From Micromonospora haikouensis (GTDB lineage: Bacteria > Actinomycetota > Actinomycetes > Mycobacteriales > Micromonosporaceae): a DNA stretch of 64,000 nucleotides. The notes beneath the pieces are model-generated. The model did not search any database. It was not told the DNA's origin and worked only from the letters and a program-made list of their open reading frames with translations. Shown here one piece after another: positions 25,107-32,736 of this stretch (position 1 is the stretch's first letter; each line of letters starts with the position of its first letter). The stretch spans positions 124,001-188,000 of the forward strand of contig NZ_FMCW01000012.1 in NCBI RefSeq assembly GCF_900091595.1, read 5' to 3'. A program made the position numbers and the translations under genes.

Positions 25107-26120
25107 ATGACCGACGACATCCTCCGGTCGCTGCGCGCCGACTGCCCGATTCCGCCTCGGCTGTCGCCGTACGCCGACCGGGTGCAACGCTGGCTCGACG
25201 ACCGGCTGCCCGGGGTCGGCCTGCCGTTGGACTCCCCCGCCCTGGACCGGTTGTCCCGCGCCCGGTTCGCCCGGTACGCGGGCCGGCTCTACCCGGAGGC
25301 CACCGAGCCCGACCTGCGCGCCATCGCGGCACTGTTCACCTGGTTCTTCCTGGTCGACGACGCCTGCGACCGACCGGACCGGCTGCGCCCCGACCAGATC
25401 CTCGCCCTGCGGGACGGGACGCTCCGGCTGCTGCGCGACGGGCCCCGGGGGCGACACCCGGGCCTCACGGGCCCACTGCGCCGGCTGCTGGTGCGGGCGT
25501 GGCGGGAACCGCGCCGCCGGATGCCGGCGCGCTGGCGGGAGAGGTTCACGGACGCGGTCGGTAACCACCTGCACGGCGCGTGGCTGGAGGCGGTGGAGAA
25601 GGCGGCCGGCCGCCCGCCGGACGTCGCCCGGTACGTCGAGCTGCGCCGGGCCACCTCGGCGGCGTACGTGTCGTATCCGCTGATCGAGTTCGTGACGGGC
25701 CGGCCGCTGCCCGACGCGGTGTACCACCACCCGCGGCTGCGCGAGATCGGCGATCTCGGCAACGACCTGCTCTCCTGGTACAACGACATCGCCTCGCTGG
25801 AGCGGGACCGGGCCACCTCCGGCGGGCACAACCTGGTGCTGGCGCTGGCCGCCGAGCGGGGCGTCGGGGTGGAGGCGGCGCTCGGCCCGGCCGCCGAGCG
25901 GTGGCGGGCGGCGATGCGCCGCTTCGTCGAGCTGCGCGCGGGCGTGCCGTCGTTCGGGCCGGCGCTGGACGAGGCGGTCGCCGACCACCTCGACGGGGTC
26001 GCCGCCGCCGTCCGGGGCACGATCGACTGGACGCTGGAGAGCGCCCGCTACGGAGGCGGCGATGGCGGTAAGGAGGGGCCCCTTCTTAACGCTTCAGGTA
26101 GAGCAGGGGCCCCTTCTTAA
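25107..26120 (+). CDS. Class I terpene synthase
   Basis: A 337-residue bacterial terpene cyclase. The metal-binding DDxxD motif is VDDACD (about residue 90), the diphosphate-sensor Arg lies in ELRRATSAAYVSYPLIEF, and the NSE triad appears as NDLLSWYND (about 222). In the NSE triad the usual final Glu is Asp. The C-terminal RY pair (ESARYGG) is present, so the fold is complete by about residue 317. Residues 321-337 (KEGPLLNASGRAGAPS) are encoded by a family-1 repeat and are not part of the enzyme core. ATG at 25107 with AGGGGGAA upstream. The product cannot be predicted. It lies between the ubiX and ubiA homologues. Confidence 0.88.
   Translation: MTDDILRSLRADCPIPPRLSPYADRVQRWLDDRLPGVGLPLDSPALDRLSRARFARYAGRLYPEATEPDLRAIAALFTWFFLVDDACDRPDRLRPDQILALRDGTLRLLRDGPRGRHPGLTGPLRRLLVRAWREPRRRMPARWRERFTDAVGNHLHGAWLEAVEKAAGRPPDVARYVELRRATSAAYVSYPLIEFVTGRPLPDAVYHHPRLREIGDLGNDLLSWYNDIASLERDRATSGGHNLVLALAAERGVGVEAALGPAAERWRAAMRRFVELRAGVPSFGPALDEAVADHLDGVAAAVRGTIDWTLESARYGGGDGGKEGPLLNASGRAGAPS
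26069..26119 (+). repeat. Family-1 51-bp interspersed repeat, copy 5
   Basis: Begins TAAGGAGGGGCCCC and ends GGGGCCCCTTCTTA, with GTTAAC mutated to CTTAAC in the centre. It overlaps the last 17 codons and the stop of the terpene synthase gene. The TAA at its left end is out of frame here, so translation runs through to the TAA at its right end. It lies between convergent genes. Confidence 0.93.
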
Positions 26121-26183
26121 CAACGCTGGGCAGCGGCGGGAGCAGCGCGGGCAGCAACGCCGGGGGCGGCGGCGAGGGCTGGC

Positions 26184-27095
26184 TCAGGGGCGCAGGCCCA
26201 GTCTGGCCACGAGGTCGACCAGCGCGAACACGAACAGCGCGATGCCGACGAACCCGTTCGCCGTGAAGAACGCCCGGTTGACCTTGCTCAGGTCGGTCGG
26301 GCTGACCACCAGGTGCTGGTAGCCGAACGCGGCGGCGGTGAGGGCCAGCCCGATCCACCACGGCCAGCCGAACCCGACGAGCGCCCCGAACCAGACGAAC
26401 AGCGCGAACGTCACCACGTGCGCGACGGTGGAGGCGTGCAGGGCGAACCGCAGCCCGTACCGCGCGGGCACGCTGTGCACGCCGATCTCGCGGTCCACCT
26501 CGGCGTCCTGGCAGGCGTAGATCAGGTCGAAGCCGCCGATCCACAGGCCGACGGCCGCGCCGAGCAGAAACGCCGGCCACGAGCCGGCGAAGGTGCCGGT
26601 GACGGCGAGCCACGCGCCGACCGGGCCGACCGCCTGGGCGACCGCGAGGATCGCGTGCGGCCAGTTGGTGAACCGCTTGCCGTACGGGTAGACGACCAGC
26701 GGGACCACCGCGAGCGGCGCGAGCGCCAGGCAGAGCGGGTTGAGCAGGGCGGCGGCGGCGAGGAACACCACGAGCGCGACGCCCGCGCCGGTCCAGGCCG
26801 TCCGCACGCTCACCGCCCCGGTGACCAGTTCCCGGGCGGCGGTACGCGGGTTCCGCGCATCGATCCGCCGGTCGAGGATGCGGTTGGCGGCCATGGCGAA
26901 CGTCCGCGCCCCGACCATCGCCACGGTGATCAGCAGCAGGTCGAGCCAGCGCACCCGGCCGCCGTCGACCTGCATCGCGGTCAGCGCCGACAGGTACGCG
27001 AACGGCAGCGCGAAGACGGAGTGCTCGATCGCGACGAGCTTGAGGAAGGACTTGACGCGGCCCGGCCGCGCGGGCGCAGCGGCGGCGGTGGCCAT
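26184..27095 (-). CDS. UbiA-family prenyltransferase (probable MqnP)
   Basis: A 303-residue integral membrane prenyltransferase with about eight to nine helices. The two Asp-rich metal/diphosphate motifs are NRILDRRIDARN (about residue 75) and CQDAEVDREIG (about 198). The ATG at 27095 overlaps the UbiD stop in ATGA, so the two are translationally coupled. With UbiD and UbiX homologues beside it and mqnE in the same window, it most likely attaches the polyprenyl chain to the dihydroxynaphthoate precursor in the late futalosine pathway (MqnP role). Confidence 0.9.
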   Translation of the reverse strand: MATAAAAPARPGRVKSFLKLVAIEHSVFALPFAYLSALTAMQVDGGRVRWLDLLLITVAMVGARTFAMAANRILDRRIDARNPRTAARELVTGAVSVRTAWTGAGVALVVFLAAAALLNPLCLALAPLAVVPLVVYPYGKRFTNWPHAILAVAQAVGPVGAWLAVTGTFAGSWPAFLLGAAVGLWIGGFDLIYACQDAEVDREIGVHSVPARYGLRFALHASTVAHVVTFALFVWFGALVGFGWPWWIGLALTAAAFGYQHLVVSPTDLSKVNRAFFTANGFVGIALFVFALVDLVARLGLRP

Positions 27096-28555
27096 CAGAT
27101 CCCGTACTCCTTCCAGCGCTTGTCGACCAGGGAGACGACCTCCGGTGCCATGGTCATCTCCTCGGGCCAGCCCCGGGTGTAGCCCTCGCCTGCCAGCTTG
27201 CGGGTGGCGTCGACGCCGACCTTGCCGCCCCAGAACTGCTGGTAGGAGGAGTGGTCGAGGTGGTCGACGGGCCCCTCGGTGAGCAGCAGGTCGCGGGCGT
27301 AGTCGACGTTGCCGAACGCCCGGAACGCGACCTCGTGGTAGTCGTGCACGTCGCAGTCCTCGTCGACGATCACGATCAGCTTGGTCAGCGACATCAGGTG
27401 CGCGCCCCAGATGGCGTTCATCACCTTCTGGGCATGCTTGGGGTAGCGCTTGCGGATCGACACGATCGCGCAGTTGTGGAAGACCCCGGCGGCCGGCAGG
27501 TCGTAGTCGACGATGTCGGGGATCAGCAGCTTGAGCAGCGGCTGGAAGATCCGCTCGGTGGCCTTGCCGAGGCCGTGGTCCTCCTGCGGCGGCTTCGAGG
27601 TGACGATCGAGTGGTAGACGGCGTCGCGCTGCATGGTCATCGTCTCGATGTGCAGCACGGGGAACGGCTCGACCGGGGTGTAGAAGCCGGTGTGGTCGCC
27701 GAACGGCCCCTCGGGCAGCCGCTCGCCGGGCTCCAGGTAGCCCTCCAGCACGATCTGGGCGTGCGCGGGGACCTGGAGCGGGACGGTGAGGCAGTCGACC
27801 ATCTCGACCCGCTCGCCGCGCAGGAACCCGGCGAACAGGTACTCGTCGATGTCGCTGGGCAGCGGCGCGCTGGCCGCGTACGAGACGACCGGGTCGCAGC
27901 CGATCGCGACCGCGACGGGCAGGCGCTGGCCGAGCCGCTCAGCGACCGCGTGGTGGGCGGTGGAGTCCTTGTGGATCTGCCAGTGCATGCCGAGGGTGTT
28001 GCGGGAGTGCTGCTGGAGCCGGTAGAGGCCGAGGTTGCGCTTGCCGGTCTCGGGGTGCTTGGTGTGGGTGAGCCCGTAGTTGTGGAAGATCCCGCCGTCG
28101 CCGGGCCAGACCTGGAGGCCGGGCAGCCGGCCGAGGTCGACGTCGTCGCCGGAGTAGACCACCTGCTGGCAGGGGGCCGTCTTGACCTTGCGCGGCGGCA
28201 CCGACTTGAGCTGCATGACCTTGCCGAGGCCCTCGCGGATGCCGGACCAGCCGACGGGCAGCTCCGGCTTGATCAGCGCGCCGATCCGCGCGCCGATCTC
28301 GTCGAGCGAGTCGACGCCCAGCGCCATCGCCATCCGCTTCTCGGTGCCGAACAGGTTGATCGCCACCGGCAGCTCGCCCCGGGTGGGGCGCTCGAACAGC
28401 AACGCGGGGCCGCCCTCGCGCACGGTCCGGGTGACGATCTCGCTGATCTCCAACGTCGGGTCCACGGGGACGCGGACGCGGCGCAGCTCCCCCGCCCGCT
28501 CCAGGGCCGCGAGGAAGTCCAACAGATCGGTGTACGGAAACCCACGAACCGCCAT
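27095..28555 (-). CDS. UbiD-family decarboxylase (probable MqnL)
   Basis: A 486-residue prenylated-FMN-dependent decarboxylase. Family blocks include RGFPYTDLLDFLAALERAGE at the start, the central PEGPFGDHTGFYTP, and DEDCDVHDYHEVAFRAFGNV near the end. It should remove the carboxyl group from 1,4-dihydroxy-6-naphthoate precursors (MqnL role), using the cofactor made by the UbiX homologue. ATG at 28555; 4-bp coupled to the UbiA gene. A family-1 repeat begins 32 bases upstream of its start. Confidence 0.9.
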   Translation of the reverse strand: MAVRGFPYTDLLDFLAALERAGELRRVRVPVDPTLEISEIVTRTVREGGPALLFERPTRGELPVAINLFGTEKRMAMALGVDSLDEIGARIGALIKPELPVGWSGIREGLGKVMQLKSVPPRKVKTAPCQQVVYSGDDVDLGRLPGLQVWPGDGGIFHNYGLTHTKHPETGKRNLGLYRLQQHSRNTLGMHWQIHKDSTAHHAVAERLGQRLPVAVAIGCDPVVSYAASAPLPSDIDEYLFAGFLRGERVEMVDCLTVPLQVPAHAQIVLEGYLEPGERLPEGPFGDHTGFYTPVEPFPVLHIETMTMQRDAVYHSIVTSKPPQEDHGLGKATERIFQPLLKLLIPDIVDYDLPAAGVFHNCAIVSIRKRYPKHAQKVMNAIWGAHLMSLTKLIVIVDEDCDVHDYHEVAFRAFGNVDYARDLLLTEGPVDHLDHSSYQQFWGGKVGVDATRKLAGEGYTRGWPEEMTMAPEVVSLVDKRWKEYGI

Positions 28556-28586
28556 GCCCCCCAGTCTCCCGCACCGTGCTGAGGTG

Positions 28587-28637
28587 CAAGGAAGGGCCCC
28601 TTGTTAACGCTTTCCGTAGAGGAAGGGCCCCCTGTTA
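28587..28637 (+). repeat. Family-1 51-bp interspersed repeat, copy 6
   Basis: Begins CAAGGAAGGG, central GTTAACGCTTTC, ends GGGCCCCCTGTTA. Unlike most copies it lies between two divergent genes (ubiD homologue and alpha/beta hydrolase), upstream of both starts, so terminator function is not an obvious explanation for this position. Confidence 0.94.
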
Positions 28638-28747
28638 ACAAGCCCGGTCAGCGGGCGGTGGGCGTCTCCACAGCCGACCGGCGCTCGTTGGATCGGGTGG
28701 CGGTGCGCCGGGTGGTCGGGCCGCCGGGGGTGGGAGAGGGGGCGGCG

Positions 28748-29619
28748 ATGGGCGACGGACGGGTGCCGGCGGGGTTCACCGAGCAGCGGACCCAGGTCGG
28801 CGCGGTGGCGATCAACTACGTCCGGGGCGGCCGGGGACCGACCCTGGTGCTGCTGCACGGCTACCCGCAGTGCTGGCGGATGTGGCGGGGGCTGCTGCCG
28901 GAGCTGGCCGACTCGTACCACGTGATCGCCCCCGACCTGCGCGGCTTCGGCGACAGCGACGCCCCGCCCGACGGGTACGACAAGAAGACCGTCGCCGCCG
29001 ACCTGCACGGGCTGCTGACCGGCCTGGGCCTGGCCGGCGACATCCGGCTGGTCGGCCACGACGTCGGCACCATGGTCGCGTACGCCTACGCCGCCGCGCA
29101 CCCGCCGAGGTGTCCCGGTTGGTGCTGACCGAGGCGCCGATCCCCGACGAGAGCATCTACGCGTTCCCCGCGTTGACCGCCGCCGGGCCGGCGGTGTGGA
29201 ACTTCGGCTTCTTCAACCTCGCCAACGGCCTGCCGGAGGAGCTGGTCGCCGGCCGGGAGTCCCTCTGGGTGGACCGCTTCACCGACTCGATCATGGTGCA
29301 CAAGGGCAGCATCGGCGCGGACGACATCGAGGAGTACGCCCGACATCTGACCGACCCGGCGCACCTGCGGGCGAGCTTCGCCTACTTCCGGGCGTTCGGG
29401 CAGGACGTCGTGGACAACGCGGCGTACCGGAAGCGACCGCTGCCGATGCCGGTGCTCGCCATCGGGGCCGCGGCCAGCCTCGGCGGGCAGGTGGCCGACC
29501 AGGTGCGCCGGTATGCCCGCACGGTCGAGGGCCGAGTGGTCGAGGACTGCGGCCACTGGCTCTTCGAGGAGCGCCCGGCCAAGCTGACCGCCCTCCTGCT
29601 CCCCTTCCTACACGACTGA
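28748..29619 (+). pseudogene. Alpha/beta hydrolase (epoxide hydrolase/dehalogenase type), interrupted by a frameshift
   Basis: The first frame (28748-29128) gives the N-terminal half: oxyanion-hole segment VLLHGYPQCWRMW, DLRGFGDSDAP, and the nucleophile elbow VGHDVGTMVAYAY, whose Asp nucleophile is typical of epoxide hydrolases and haloacetate dehalogenases. At about 29100-29112 the frame is lost. The next frame continues seamlessly from EVSRLVLTEAPIPDE to the catalytic-His region EDCGHWLFEERPAKL and stops at 29619. A single base missing in the CCGCCGAGG tract explains it. Full length would be about 290 residues. It is either a recent pseudogene or a sequencing error. Confidence 0.8.
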
Positions 29620-29657
29620 CCCACCCCACCCCGGCCCCCTGCCCCGCCCCCCGGATC

Positions 29658-29717
29658 GGTGATCAAGAGAAGAGCGTCAGAGTTGATCTATGCGGTGACA
29701 CTTTTCTCTTGATCACC
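29658..29717 (-). repeat. Family-2 60-bp interspersed repeat, copy 2
   Basis: Perfect 12-bp ends GGTGATCAAGAG and CTCTTGATCACC. Read on the minus strand it aligns with the other two copies over 60 positions without gaps. It lies between convergent genes and overlaps the last codons and TAG stop of the AhpD-like gene. Confidence 0.92.
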
Positions 29718-30296
29718 GGGAAGAGCCGGGCCGAGACGAGCTGGGTCGAGAGGAGCCGGGTCGGGCAGAGCCGGGTCGAGGGGGGCGTCCAGGAGGCGGT
29801 TGGCGAAGGTGGAGATGGTGTACGCGCCGATGCCGAGCACGACGTCCAGCGCGTGCCGGGGCCGCCAGCCGGCCGAGAGGAAGGCGGCCACCTCCTCGTC
29901 GGGGACGTCGCCCCGGTGATCGAGCACGGCGACGGTGAACCGGCGCAGCGCTTCGAGTCGCGGTGCGGGCAGCGCCGCCCCGGCGCGCAGCGCTTCGATC
30001 AGTGCCGTGGTGCCGTCGTGTCGGGCCAGGGTGGCGGTGTGCATGGCCACGCAGAGCTGACACCCGTTGCGGGCGGCGACGGTGAGCACGACCACCTCGC
30101 GGGCGACCGGGTCGAGATCGGTGGACTCGAAGACGGCGGCGGCGCCCAGGAAGCCCTTGAGCAGCTCCGGAGACTCGGCCATCAGGGCGACGGCGGCGGG
30201 CAGGTGCCCGAGCTTGCGGCGGACCCCGGCCATGGCGGGCCGGGCGGCGGCGGGCGCGGTGTCGAGGGTGTGGATGGTGAAGGCCGATCGAGACAT
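29688..30296 (-). CDS. AhpD-like/carboxymuconolactone decarboxylase-family protein
   Basis: A 202-residue protein with the AhpD signature: a CxxC pair and nearby His in RNGCQLCVAMHTATLARHD (about residues 78-96), the redox centre of alkylhydroperoxidase-like proteins. The ATG at 30296 follows AAGAGG. The tail after about residue 170 is a Pro/Asp/Leu repeat (DPALPDPAPLDPARL), and the final residues DQEKSVTA come from a family-2 repeat, so the C-terminus looks secondarily extended. It is divergent from a MarR gene across a double palindromic operator, suggesting MarR-controlled response to oxidants or phenolics. Confidence 0.85.
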   Translation of the reverse strand: MSRSAFTIHTLDTAPAAARPAMAGVRRKLGHLPAAVALMAESPELLKGFLGAAAVFESTDLDPVAREVVVLTVAARNGCQLCVAMHTATLARHDGTTALIEALRAGAALPAPRLEALRRFTVAVLDHRGDVPDEEVAAFLSAGWRPRHALDVVLGIGAYTISTFANRLLDAPLDPALPDPAPLDPARLGPALPGDQEKSVTA

Positions 30297-30319
30297 GGAC
30301 AACCTCTTCGCGTACGATA

Positions 30320-30355
30320 GTCAACGTGGTTGACCAAATAGTAAACGTGGTTGTC
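30320..30355. promoter_or_regulatory. Double palindromic operator between ahpD-like and marR genes
   Basis: GTCAACGTGGTTGAC (30320-30334) is a perfect inverted repeat around GTG. A second, imperfect site GTAAACGTGGTTGTC (30341-30355) follows with 21 bp between centres, two helical turns. The pair fills the gap between the divergent starts, so a MarR dimer at each site would block both promoters. Confidence 0.8.
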
Positions 30356-30359
30356 GAAC

Positions 30360-30860
30360 ATGGCAACGGCTGACCCCGCGAACACGGCGACGGCCGACCC
30401 GGAGCGCCCCGGCTTCCTGCTGCCGCTGCTGTTGCTGGCCGGCTTCCGTACCCTCGTCGACGACCTGCACGCGGAGCTGGCCCGGCAGGGGCACGCGGAC
30501 CTACGGCCGGTGCACGGCTTCGTGCTTCAGGCCGTCGGCCCGGCCGGCACGACCGCCAGCGAGCTGGGCCACCGCCTCGGCGTCTCCAAGCAGGCCGCCG
30601 GCAAGACCGTCGACCGGCTCGTCGTCCTCGGCTACCTGGAACGCGCCGACGACCCCGCCGACGCACGGCGCAAGCTCATCCGGCTGACCGACCGGGGGCA
30701 CGACGGGCTGCGCCGCTCGGCGACCCTCTTCGACGAGCTGCGGGCCCGGTGGGCGCAGACGCTGGGCGAGCAGCGGGTGAGCGCCCTGGAGGACGACCTG
30801 CGCCGGGTCGCCCAGCCGAACTTCTTCCGGCTCGACGTCCCGGGCTGGTTCGGCACCTGA
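30360..30860 (+). CDS. MarR-family transcriptional regulator
   Basis: A 166-residue winged-helix regulator. The DNA-binding core is TTASELGHRLGVSKQAAGKT followed by VDRLVVLGYLERADDPADAR, with the wing and dimer helices on either side. The ATG at 30360 lies directly after the second operator site with no clear ribosome-binding site, so the mRNA may be leaderless or nearly so. It probably represses itself and the divergent AhpD-like gene. Confidence 0.9.
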   Translation: MATADPANTATADPERPGFLLPLLLLAGFRTLVDDLHAELARQGHADLRPVHGFVLQAVGPAGTTASELGHRLGVSKQAAGKTVDRLVVLGYLERADDPADARRKLIRLTDRGHDGLRRSATLFDELRARWAQTLGEQRVSALEDDLRRVAQPNFFRLDVPGWFGT

Positions 30861-31030
30861 CCGACCACCGGGGCCCGCACCGCCAGCAGCCGGAACAGGT
30901 GGAGCAGTTGTGGAATCACGGCGGCCAGGCTGCCCGGGTAGCGGATGCCGGACTGCTTCGTGTAGTTGGACATCTCGCAGAAGCGGGTTGGCGCTCGCTC
31001 CGAAGGCGCACCCGGCGACAGGATGGGGGC

Positions 31031-31219
31031 ATGGACGACGCGTACGTGTCCGGCGACCCGGACGGCCTCTCGCCCCTGCTGGTCCGCATCCGCGACGCCG
31101 TGGCCCGGGAGCTGCACGCCCAGCTCGCCATGCGGTCGGACCGGATCGAGCTGGCCGACGTGCCGGAGATCGCCTACCAGGTGACGCTCCGCGTCGATGG
31201 GGTGATCACCCGGCGGTGA
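31031..31219 (+). CDS. Small hypothetical protein
   Basis: A 62-residue soluble protein starting MDDAYVSGDPDGLSPLLV and ending VTLRVDGVITRR. It has no cysteines or membrane segment. ATG at 31031 with a weak AGGATGGGGG before it. The amphipathic pattern (LVRIRDAVARELHAQLAMRS) looks like a real folded peptide. The frame choice is supported by start and stop placement between two other genes; I recognise no family. The 170 bp before it hold nothing clear. Confidence 0.55.
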   Translation: MDDAYVSGDPDGLSPLLVRIRDAVARELHAQLAMRSDRIELADVPEIAYQVTLRVDGVITRR

Positions 31220-31329
31220 CCAGCCGTTGACACGACGGTGACGGATCCCGGGGTCCACTCGCCGGGTATGGGCGGGCCGGGAGGCAGCGCCGCGAGCCGT
31301 GGCGGTCGGCCGGCCCGGACGGAGATCCC

Positions 31330-32691
31330 ATGAGCACACGCGCTTCCCACCGCGTGCTGACGGCCCTCGCCCTCGTGGCCGGGCTGCTCGGCGGCGCGCC
31401 GCCGGCTACGGCGGCCACCACGACCGTGACGTTCCTCCCCGGCCAGGACACCTACGTCAACTCGTCGAGCCCGAACACGAACTTCAACAGCACCAACTCG
31501 CTCATGGTCGGCGCATCCCCGGCCCGGATCTCGTACCTCCAGTTCACGGTCACCCGGCTGAGTGACCCGGTCACCAGCGCCCGCCTTCGGCTGCACGTCC
31601 AGAGCGTCACCAACGCCCCCAGCCCGGCCGGCGGCACCGCACAGCAGGTCGGCACCGACTGGTCGGAACGCACGCTGACGTACGCCACCCGGCCGCCGTC
31701 GATCGGCGGACCGCTCGGGTCGCTCGGCACGGTGCGCAGCAACACCTGGTACGAGCTGGACGTCACCGCCGCCGTCACCGGCAACGGGCTCGTCGCCTTC
31801 TCCCTGTCGTCCACCAACCCGGACGGCGCCTTCTACGACAGCCGGGAGTCCGCCACCTTCGCCCCGCAGCTGATCGTCGGCACCGGCACCCCGCCCACCG
31901 GCGACAACGTTCTGCTCAACGCCGGGGACATCTCCGCGTGCAGCACCACCGGGGCGGCGCAGACCGCGCAGATCATCGCCCGCGAGCCCGGCACCGTGAT
32001 GGCCGGCGGCGACCTCACCGACAGCGGTACGGCGGCCCAGCTCGCCAACTGCTACGGCCCGACGTGGGGCCAGTTCAAGGACCGGACGAAGCCCATCCTC
32101 GGCAACCACGACTACCTGACCGCCAACGCCAAGCCCACCTTCGACTACTTCGGCCCGGTCCTGCCGCCCGGCAAGGGCTACTACTCCTTCGACAAGGCCG
32201 GCTGGCACATCGTGGTGCTGAACACCAACTGCTCCCAGGTGGGCGGCTGCCAGGCCGGCTCGGCGCAGGAACGGTGGCTGCGCGCGGACCTGGCCGCGCA
32301 CCCGACCCGCTGCACCCTGGCCCAATACCATCATCCGCTGTTCAGCTCCGGCGGCCGGACGTCGTCGAACGTGCGGCCCCTGTTCCAGGCGCTCTACGAC
32401 GCCGGGGCCGAGATCGTCGTCAACGGGCACAACCACCAGTACGAACGGTTCGCCCCGCAGAACCCGTCCGGGGTCGCCGACCCGGCCCGGGGCATCCGGG
32501 AGTGGGTGGCGGGCACCGGGGGCCGCCCGCTGATGAGCACGTTCCCCGAGCCCGCCGCCAACAGCCAGGTCCGCAACGGCAACACGTTTGGCGTGCTCAA
32601 GCTGACGCTTTCCCCGAGCAGCTACACCTGGCAGTTCCTGCCGGTGCTCGGCGGCACCTTCACCGACTCGGGCACCGGCACCTGCCACTGA
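31330..32691 (+). CDS. Secreted metallophosphoesterase with N-terminal DNRLRE (CBM96-like) domain
   Basis: A 453-residue exported protein. The signal peptide ends PPATAATT (about 29). Residues 30-190 form a DNRLRE beta-sandwich (FLPGQDTYVNSSSPNTNF; YLQFTVTRLSDPVTSARLRL). The calcineurin-like phosphatase domain follows, with AGDISACS, GGDLTDSG, GNHDYL, YHHPLFS and NGHNHQYERF supplying the two-metal site. It resembles purple-acid-type secreted phosphatases (acid phosphatase type 7-like). The ATG at 31330 follows ACGGAGAT. It probably acts on extracellular phosphoesters, with the DNRLRE module as an adhesion or sugar-binding part. Confidence 0.87.
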   Translation: MSTRASHRVLTALALVAGLLGGAPPATAATTTVTFLPGQDTYVNSSSPNTNFNSTNSLMVGASPARISYLQFTVTRLSDPVTSARLRLHVQSVTNAPSPAGGTAQQVGTDWSERTLTYATRPPSIGGPLGSLGTVRSNTWYELDVTAAVTGNGLVAFSLSSTNPDGAFYDSRESATFAPQLIVGTGTPPTGDNVLLNAGDISACSTTGAAQTAQIIAREPGTVMAGGDLTDSGTAAQLANCYGPTWGQFKDRTKPILGNHDYLTANAKPTFDYFGPVLPPGKGYYSFDKAGWHIVVLNTNCSQVGGCQAGSAQERWLRADLAAHPTRCTLAQYHHPLFSSGGRTSSNVRPLFQALYDAGAEIVVNGHNHQYERFAPQNPSGVADPARGIREWVAGTGGRPLMSTFPEPAANSQVRNGNTFGVLKLTLSPSSYTWQFLPVLGGTFTDSGTGTCH

Positions 32692-32703
32692 CCCGGGCCG
32701 GGT

Positions 32704-32731
32704 CCGGCCCGCCCGTGCGGGTCGGGCCCGG
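32704..32731. terminator. Bidirectional hairpin terminator
   Basis: CCGGCCCGCCCG (32704-32715) pairs with CGGGTCGGGCCCGG (32718-32731) with one bulge. It sits in the 45-bp gap between the convergent phosphatase and ccsB genes and can serve both. Confidence 0.7.
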
Positions 32732-32736
32732 CGGGG

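Noticed and set aside
24347..28555. A terpenoid biosynthetic gene cluster
   Set aside because: Only one terpene synthase is present; the UbiX/UbiA/UbiD homologues fit menaquinone synthesis and no oxygenase or tailoring gene is adjacent.
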